DNA of 64,000 nt, from NCBI RefSeq assembly GCF_002234675.1, contig NC_019871.2, positions 27,032,094 through 27,096,093 of the forward strand, in the 5' to 3' direction. Shown piece by piece: positions 57,061 through 64,000 of this stretch. How positions within the stretch are numbered: the first letter of the stretch is position 1; each line of letters starts with the position of its first letter. Both the position numbers and the translations under genes were made by a program. The stretch is from Oryzias latipes. Its lineage: Eukaryota > Chordata > Actinopteri > Beloniformes > Adrianichthyidae. The notes beneath the pieces were generated by a model. It was not told where the DNA came from, made no database searches, and saw only the letters and a list, made by a program, of their open reading frames with translations.

Positions 57061-58187
57061 GCTTTGTTATCAACTCTCAGTCATCTGGTAGTGCAAACAG
57101 ATCAGATATAATGGCCTCATGTTGTGTAACCTGAATGGTGAAAGACGTTTAGTCATCACAACTCAATCAGGTTCTGCTGCCTGCATTTCTTGCTTGCTGA
57201 GGAGTTCAACAAGTAAAATAAGGTGTGGCGAGAGGAAATGTGAAAATGCCAAATGGATTTTAGATTGCCTTGGAAATCTGCTCTGAAATACACAAACTGA
57301 ACTAATTTAACAATTTTGTTGACCATCTAAACTTGTCTTAACAAGAAAAACCCAAATGTCAAACCTAAAAACTGTGTTAGATAAGCTTAAAGGGGCTATA
57401 TTATGCTTTTCTTAAGCCTTTCAGAGTAATATTAATGATAATATATTAACATTGGTACACTAAAGAACGATTTACTTTATGAAAACAGTTATTTTCACAG
57501 AGCATTTTCCTACCCAGAAATAAACAACTCGATCTTTGATTTGCAACTGTTTTTCCTAAAAGTTGCAAAAGTTTTAAATAATTTTCAACGTAACTAGTTA
57601 AAACTTTGCCCAGGTATTTGTTTTTCCCTCCAGTTTAAATTATATGTAACCCAAAAATAAAAAACAAAAGTATAATCTTTTAGAACAGTGATTTAAAAAA
57701 ATGTCTTTGTTGTCATGAGTGCAACTGTAGTTTTTGAACAAATATAATGATCACAACACGAGTGACACATTTTACACAAAAAAGATCAACATTATATTCA
57801 TGTTTATGCTGAAGGTTTATTTGTTTTTCTTTTGTCTAAATCAAAAATGTAACTTTAACAAAAAAAAATTAATCATTTTTGGGTGAATAAATTTATTTTA
57901 GTTTGAATTAGTCTGTTGGTCACTTCACCTTCGGTTTCTTTATGTTGTTATTGGTTTTATTTAAAGTCAACGTTTAATTATTAGAAAGCAACTGTTTCTT
58001 TTAGAAAGAGGACTTGGACCAAACGCTGGAATCTCTGACTGTTAGAGATTCATTTGTTTTTGATAAAATGTTGCAGGGACTTGAAAGTATATTGCAATCC
58101 TACTGTTCCATATTCTACAGCTGCCAGGATTCTTTATTTGTTGAAATTCTACAGTCTACTTCAATCCTAAAAAACGTATTAGATTAT
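57061..58187. other. AT-rich spacer with dispersed repeat copy B
   Basis: 57387-57560 matches the repeat at 16185-16400. The remainder has no recognised content. Confidence 0.5.
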
Positions 58188-58456
58188 TTAACACCCTTGT
58201 GCTACCCTAGGCACTTTACCATTGGGAGTTGGGTCATCTAGACCCACTAGACAGTGCTCTGAATGCCACTTTCAGTTGTTGGTTAGTGCAGAGACGGGAT
58301 CACACTGACGACCCATTGATTAAGCAATTCATATTGAATCAGGCAGGGGGGGGGTAAAGAATAGGTTCAAGGATGAGAGAATCTGCGTATATTGTGAAAT
58401 GGAAATGCCACGTGCCGCTCCAGAACTTGCATGTCAAGTATGTCATTTTGGGTTAA
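58188..58456. mobile_element. TTAA-bounded composite: MITE end fused to a copied intron segment
   Basis: 58188-58262 is the left end of the MITE family completed at 58684-58895 (TTAACACCCTTGTGCTACCC onward). At 58263 it switches abruptly to a 167-bp copy of the segment at 61442-61609, in inverted orientation. That segment lies in an intron of the minus-strand dehydrogenase gene. About three differences are visible. The composite ends in GGGTTAA at 58450-58456, as the complete MITE does. Confidence 0.65.
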
Positions 58457-58683
58457 ATAAGTTCAGTTTTTAAAGAACACCAGTTATAACCAGAGTTGTC
58501 TCAAAGCAAAAGCAAATCACATCTTCATCAAAACCTTGTCCTTTATAAAATTCCGCCTTAACGTTCACAGGGAAAAAAGCCAAAGTCTAAAGTCGTTGCT
58601 GTTTCAGGAGGTACAATTTTTCCGCTTTTTTGAAGAAGTTCCCACTACTATTGGTAATGTGCCGTCTCAAAACAAGTCAATCC

Positions 58684-58895
58684 TTAACCCTTGTGCTATC
58701 CAAGCACTTTAACATTGGGAGTTGGGTCATTTAGACCCACTAGACAGTGCTCTGAACCTTTTTTCTTCAATGATTTGGGATCTTCACTGGTGTCCATGGA
58801 TTACATGAAATCTTTCCACCTTTATCCACCTTTGTCATGGTAGGGAGAACACGTCAATGTAAGGGTGGGGTCATCTAAGATAGCACAAGGGTTAA
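58684..58895. mobile_element. Complete TTAA-type MITE (212 bp)
   Basis: The ends TTAACCCTTGTGCTATC and GATAGCACAAGGGTTAA are perfect inverted repeats starting in TTAA. The interior has GGGTCATTTAGACCCACTAG and, near the right end, a second GGGGTCATCTA. Partial copies lie at 19045, 21785, 56385 and 58188, so this family has been active here repeatedly. It has no coding capacity. Confidence 0.85.
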
Positions 58896-59249
58896 CATGA
58901 CTTATATTATACTAAATTAACTTTTTGACCTTTTAAGTGAAAAACAACCCCAAAGTGGTATTTTTTACATTTTTGGAAAATGTGGACCTTGGCTCAAAAG
59001 GTTCCCTTTGATATTACTCTTGATGAATGAGAAGAAACATTATTTTCATTAGTTTGATATTCATGACCCCAAAAACTAAGCCAACAGTAAAGAAAGCCCC
59101 ACACAACAATAGCAGGTATTTCTGCAGTGACAGCTGGACGGAGACGTCTCACGCTCCTCACCCTGCTGTTCTGTGGCGTTCCACTCTCCCATAAGTGCTA
59201 CATGCAGTTCTGCAGGTCAATTAGCAATCTGGGCTCCGTGTGTTTGAAG

Positions 59250-59640
59250 AGTCTTATTGTTTGTCACTAGTTGTTGGTATATTTCTTGTTTAATTCCTTG
59301 ATTTCCATCTTGACATCTTCTGTAATTTGCTCCTTCAAGGAGTTCATGTCCTTTTTCACGTCAGCTCTTGGGTCACGGATTTCCTTGCTAACGGAGTCGA
59401 GTCCACAGCGCATGGATTCAGCTAGCTGGTTAACTCCAGAGAGTTCGTCTCCGTCTTCTTTGGTTTTATCCACATCTCGTCCTTTCATCTGATCTTGTTT
59501 TTTAATTTTTCCTCTGGTTTCGACACCTTTCATTGTTTCGCTCCGTTTGCTAATAATGAATTTTGAGGATTCCATTTGCTATTTTGTTGGGAGCAGCAAA
59601 TTACACAGGCATCACGTCCGCCATCTTGTCGGAAACCCAA
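59250..59640 (-). mobile_element. LINE ORF1-like fragment (L1/Tx1 type)
   Basis: On the minus strand, CAAGATGGCGGACGTGA precedes a coiled-coil-like frame (59575-59267). The frame is rich in Lys and Glu and includes KEIRDPRADVKKDMNSLKEQ. This layout fits the 5' UTR and N-terminal coiled coil of an L1/Tx1-type ORF1. The RNA-binding part is absent. Confidence 0.6.
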
Positions 59641-60512
59641 AGAGAACAGTTTGTGTCTTCCCTTCAATGTATTTCACACACTCTGGATTTACACAACGAC
59701 ACTTTAAGTTTGGTTTGTATTATTTTATTTTACCTCAATTTACAATAAAAATACATTACACAAAGCCACATGTTTAACTCATTTACTTTTTTATAACCAT
59801 TTTTCAATAATCGTAACATATAATTCTGGTTTTGTTGCTCTGACTATTGCAGACATCAGCCTCTGGCAGCCATTGGCCGGGTGATATATATAGTCCACAT
59901 ATTAGATAAGAAGCACGATAAGACCTTTTCTCCGACAGATTGTTTTATTCATCAAAGCCGACATTACTTTCTGTGCCGTGGTTCTCTTGGCAGTGCTATA
60001 CTACCTAAAATGCAGAACTTACAAGGCAGAACGGAAAATAAAAAAACAACCAAACACAACACAAAAGTCTCTAAACCAAACCAACGGTTAGATAAACTTT
60101 ATGAGATCAGGTAAACTTAATTCATCCCAAAATGGGGAAATTCTCTATTTGAGAATTTAATTGAGGTTTAAAAATTGAGGTTTTGGGTGTTAAAAAGCAG
60201 GAGATTAAACTGAGAACACTTTTAAAAAAAGGTATGAATTCAACTATGGGTATAAGAAGAAGAAAGAAAACAGACTTGATTATTACGATGGAATTTTGTT
60301 TTAGAGACTATGTCCACACAATTTTGTTTCTAATGTTGCGTAGGTTTGATCAGCGGGTGATGAATGTTTTATGTTTCATTTTTCACTTGTACTCTGTAAA
60401 AAAGTCTTATAGAATAGATTTTTTTTCTGTGGTCAAAACCTCGCAACATAGACCAGAAAACCTCGCAACATAGACCAGAAGTCAATGCTATGGATTCAAT
60501 TATTAGCTATTT
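59641..60512. other. Spacer downstream of the dehydrogenase gene
   Basis: AT-rich. A 22-bp direct duplication (AAAACCTCGCAACATAGACC and two more bases) lies at 60435-60478. No clear AATAAA for the minus-strand gene was identified. Confidence 0.5.
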
Positions 60513-63500
60513 TTAGGCGAGCCCACTCATTCTCTCACTGAGCTCCCACAGTTTCTTGGCTGTGGCATCATCCTTGGCTCTGGCGAAGACATCCCTCACG
60601 GTGCAGTTAGAGAAGTAACGCCCAGAGAGATGCTCAATGCCTTCCTGGAGAGCACAGTGCAGAGTGGTCTGGCTTCCCTGCTCAGCATCCTTGAAGAAAA
60701 AAACACTTGCGAACGTCAGGCTGAACTGCAGGATGGAGCCTGCATTTCTTTTGAGCTCCGTGCTGATGGCTCCTACAAAAAAGACAAAGCAGATTTTTTT
60801 AGATAACACAGTAAAAACAAAGAACCGTTATTGTCATCCAAAATTGATCAAACAGACTGGAAGACAAAATGTGCTGCCCTTGTTTCTGGTCATGGGCTGA
60901 GCGGTGACCACTGACCTGGGTGAAGGGAGTAACAGGTGACCTTAGTTCCCTCTAGTCTTTTGGCCAGTTCATGCGTAAAGAGAACGTTGCACAGTTTGCT
61001 GTCACAGTACATCTGGAGGGCATCCCGAGTTGATGTCGCCACTCCCAAATCCTTGTGGGTGTTCAGACAGTCAAAGTTGACGTTTCCAACATTGTGAGCG
61101 GAGGATGACACGTTCACTATCCTGCTGGGTCCACACTCTTTGAGTCGGTCCAACAACAGGTTTGTCAGCAGAAAATGCCCAAGGTGGTTGACACCAAACA
61201 TCATCCCGAATCCATCCTCTGTGCGACCCTGCATGTAAAGTCCTGGAAGCAAACGTTGAAAAGCTTAATTGTCTCCCAGTGAAAAGTCGACAACAAACAG
61301 TAGAGCTTCAACCTCAAACACAGAGGCATCGTTTTCACTTTCTCACATCTCGTAAGGTTCCACTAGACACACGGCCCTCTACTTCATGGGCAAGTCTGAA
61401 CGTAACCGGACCGTGACCTCCAAGCATCAATAGTAGGATTACAAGTTCTGGAGCGGCACGTGGCATTTCCATTTCAAAATATACGCAGATTCTCTCATCC
61501 TTGAACCTATTCTTTACCCCCCCCCCTGCCTGATTCAATATGAATTGCTTAATCACTGGGTCGTCAGTGTGATCCCGTCTCTGCACTAACCAACAACTGA
61601 AAGTGGCATTTACCCCACAACCACAGATGGCGGGGTTGGCCTAAATCTCAGCATACTATTCAGATAATTTTACAATTACTAAATTAAATGATAAAATAGA
61701 AAATTCCGTTCCACAGTTTTAAAATGTTTCTAATTAACAGTAAAAATCTGTATCCTTTTAATTTGTGACTTCAAAAGAGATAAACATGAATGTATTGAGT
61801 GTGCTGAGTGTGCCGATTTCAAATGTGTTTTTTATAAATAATCAATTTAAGGTCATTTCTTAGGGTTCATTGAACAGCAACATAACGAAACCTAAACATT
61901 AAATTAAAATTCTGTTTTCTTGGTCTGTTGATACCAAAAGGCATCTGACAGACAAACGTGGAACCGCCACAGCGCGCACATCTTATTTAATAATAACCCC
62001 CCCTCGCATTAAATCTGTTCCTTTTTGCACACGTTCATCCTAGCACAAAATTACAATATATATTTTCTGTTCACATACTTAGTTGATTTTCCTGATAAAG
62101 CAACTGTGTGTTGCCTTTCAATTTTTACGGGAAAAAAATCCTAAAACTGTCAGAAAAACAAAAAAATGTTTTCCATTTTGCAACTACTTAACACTGTTGT
62201 GTTCTAATAAGAAAATAGCCTCTAGACGAGACAGTCAAAACTATTAAGTCACATGACTAACTTTGACACAAATGAGCAGTTTTTAACTGTCATGCTATTA
62301 CGTGATACTAACACTACAGAATCCTTTATAATCACTAAACACTTTTAACCTTCTGCTGTTTCCTCAGACGTGTTTAGCAAGTTGCTGCTGTGCTGCATGT
62401 TTGCAGAGCACAGAAGTATGTAATTACCAATGGTTAAGTTTTAACAGACATGTATATGGAACTCAATGTCAGGTAGGGAGGGCTGGTGACCATGAAGGAC
62501 CCAAAATGCAGAGATGGGAGGCACACGGTTCCAGGGCAAGGGGTTTATCCTTAAACAAAAGCGCTGCAGAGCAGGGAAACAAAACTAAACTTACTGCGGG
62601 TTAACATGAAAACATGGAAGAAGACAGACAGGGAAGAGACGGTATGGACCAGCACAAGAGGAAGGCAGAGACAAGACTTATATACAGACAGGACTGACAA
62701 GACACAGGTGAACATGATCAGGAGAGATTGGGACCAAGGAAGTAAAACTCAAAAGCATGACAAAACAGGAAACCTTCCAAAATAAAACAGGAAACAGAAC
62801 TCAAACATGACAAAAACAAAAGCAAGCAAAAACTAAGGCAAAGACACCCAAACCATGACACTCAATTATCCAACATTTTAATTTCATTTGCCAAATACAA
62901 TGCTTTGGCCTAGTCATTTGCTCTGGGCTCTCTAGAACCCCACTTCAAAATTTAGAATAAAGTTGCAAAACCTGCGTTGTTGATGAGGATGTCCAGTCTT
63001 GATTCAGTCTTTAGAAAGGTCTCAGCAAAGTTGCGAACAGACTTGAGGGAGCCAAGATCCAGCTGCATAAACAGAACCTGAGTGCTGCCTGTCACCTGCG
63101 AAATGAAGGATAAAACTGGAGATGAAACTCACTAAAAGACGTCTTTGATCCTTGAGACTCCAGCTGATCCAGGCTCTGTTCTCTGCTTAAGAAACCAAAT
63201 GTGTGCTGTTTCTCACCCTCCTAACGTCCTCAAGAGCTGCTTCTCCTCGTTGCTTAGAGCGGCAGGCCAGAATCACTCTGGCTCCTCTTTTAGCCAGCTC
63301 TATAGCTGTGGCTTTCCCAATCCCTGTGTTGCTTCCTGTGAAAGAAAACCTTTTACTCTGAAAAGCCTTCAGATGTAAATCTACACCACAACAGGAAAAG
63401 CTAGAATCAGAAATCTTCACTCACCAGTCACAATGGCAGTTTTCCCATTCAGGTTTGCATTGCTTTTGCATCTCTTTCCCTTAACTACAATGTCATGAAA

Positions 63501-63551
63501 CATGTAAGCTACTGCTGCGAGAGCAAAAACGATCAGTATGAAGCCACACAT
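60513..63551 (-). CDS. dhrs13l: DHRS13/RDH12-like short-chain dehydrogenase, 5 exons, 318 residues
   Basis: This is an NAD(P)-dependent short-chain dehydrogenase/reductase of the retinol dehydrogenase group, probably membrane-anchored in the ER. The substrate is not proven; retinoids are likely by family. Exons on the minus strand: 63551-63425, 63335-63217, 63095-62972, 61242-60916, 60772-60513, total 957 nt with matching phases and GT-AG borders. Residues 2-18 form a hydrophobic anchor. The cofactor motif TGSNTGIG is at about 42-49, followed by LACR at about 71. NNAG is at about 122. The active site has the serine block [10 protein letters not shown] and Y-C-D-S-K. The C-terminal text [12 protein letters not shown] and [14 protein letters not shown] favours DHRS13-like over RDH12. 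The start is at the only ATG that gives the anchor. Intron 3 holds a solo LTR and the segment copied to 58263-58429. Confidence 0.92.
61442..61609. repeat. Intron segment duplicated in inverted orientation at 58263-58429
   Basis: This 168-bp part of intron 3 of the dehydrogenase gene is about 98% identical, by eye, to the inverse of 58263-58429. Differences are one G-run length change and two substitutions. No terminal repeat or TTAA borders it here. This copy therefore looks like the source. Confidence 0.85.
62467..62860 (-). mobile_element. Solo LTR with perfect 5-bp target duplication
   Basis: On the minus strand the 394-bp unit starts TGTCATGGTTTGGGTG and ends CCTACCTGACA. CTCAA flanks both sides (62462-62466 and 62861-62865). 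A TATA-like GTATATAAG lies inside. A 5-bp duplication with TG...CA ends is typical of Gypsy/ERV-type LTRs reduced by recombination. It sits in intron 3 of the dehydrogenase gene, in the same orientation. Confidence 0.9.
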
Positions 63552-64000
63552 GATTCCTACCTATTAGCTAGTGGCTCGCCAACTCAGTTGTGGCTCGATT
63601 TAAACCCATTGACTTGCCTCCTTCCTGAATGGGAGGGACTACACTCCCTTTTTTAATCAGGCAGAAAAACTGGAATTTTCTAAAGGCTTTAAGGTTCGCC
63701 AGAGACTCAGGCTGCAGCTCCGGTTATTACACAACTAGGAAGGAGCTGTTCAACTTTGCCCTATATTTTAAAGGGAAGTGGAATAGAAAAGAATTTAGTG
63801 CATAAACTGTGGTCAACATTTCATTAAACTAAACTAAAGTCAGAAGTTATGGACAAAGAAGGTATTTTACACCATACAGTTGACAGCTAAAAATCTCATT
63901 TAAATTGTGATTTAATGAGTGTGTACTGATACTTTAGACTGATTTTGATAAAGTTATACCATGGTAACATCACCATCTGCTGAAGTTTCTCCTTTAGGTG
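63552..64000. promoter_or_regulatory. Upstream region of the dehydrogenase gene
   Basis: On the minus strand, ATG is preceded at about 50 bp by TTTAAAT (63598-63604), a weak TATA-like box next to CAATGGG. The rest to the window end has no recognised feature. Confidence 0.3.

Noticed and set aside
61335..61586. 83-codon minus-strand frame as an extra dehydrogenase exon
   Set aside because: The SDR sequence joins perfectly from exon 3 to exon 4 without it, and the segment is the duplicated intron piece.

Overview
The window looks like teleost fish nuclear DNA. It holds two recognisable multi-exon vertebrate genes with canonical GT-AG introns, in a background of fish-type mobile DNA: L2, RTE and other non-LTR elements, BEL/Pao, solo LTRs, hAT, piggyBac and many MITEs. 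tRNA-like genes carry vertebrate A and B boxes. Nothing bacterial or viral was seen.

Layout. 1-1152 is a 27-bp minisatellite cut by the window edge. 1153-2914 may hold a short secreted-peptide gene on the minus strand (weak). 2915-3700 is a hAT MITE and 3961-4397 a group of minus-strand tRNA-like sequences. 4480-5521 is a composite element in which a near-identical copy of a piwil2 coding exon lies between two copies of a TTAA-type MITE. 6355-7265 is a broken BEL/Pao retrotransposon, followed by an L2-type LINE with an open 999-codon reading frame (7316-10315). 11871-12724 is a hAT MITE with a perfect 8-bp target duplication. 12880-37530 is piwil2 on the plus strand: a probable non-coding first exon plus 23 coding exons (3093 nt including the stop, 1030 residues). 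Its introns are full of hAT, piggyBac-like, LINE and other repeats. 37975-44001 holds a hAT element, an LTR-like insertion, a broken LINE and a piggyBac element with a dead transposase. 44002-58000 is gene-poor, with fragments of several non-LTR families, a fold-back element and simple repeats. 60513-63551 is a five-exon short-chain dehydrogenase gene of the DHRS13/RDH12 group on the minus strand, with a solo LTR in an intron.

How it fits together. piwil2 encodes a PIWI-clade Argonaute that binds piRNAs and silences transposons in the germ line, yet the locus itself is heavily colonised by transposons. The most interesting observation is that host sequence appears fused to TTAA-type MITE ends twice. 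One case is the piwil2 MID-region exon copy at 4649-4837, identical to the genic exon except for one synonymous change. The other is a copy of an intronic segment of the dehydrogenase gene at 58263-58429, joined to a MITE end at 58188-58262 and bounded by TTAA. Together they suggest gene-fragment capture by piggyBac-like MITEs, similar in outcome to plant Pack-type elements. This is inference from sequence structure only.
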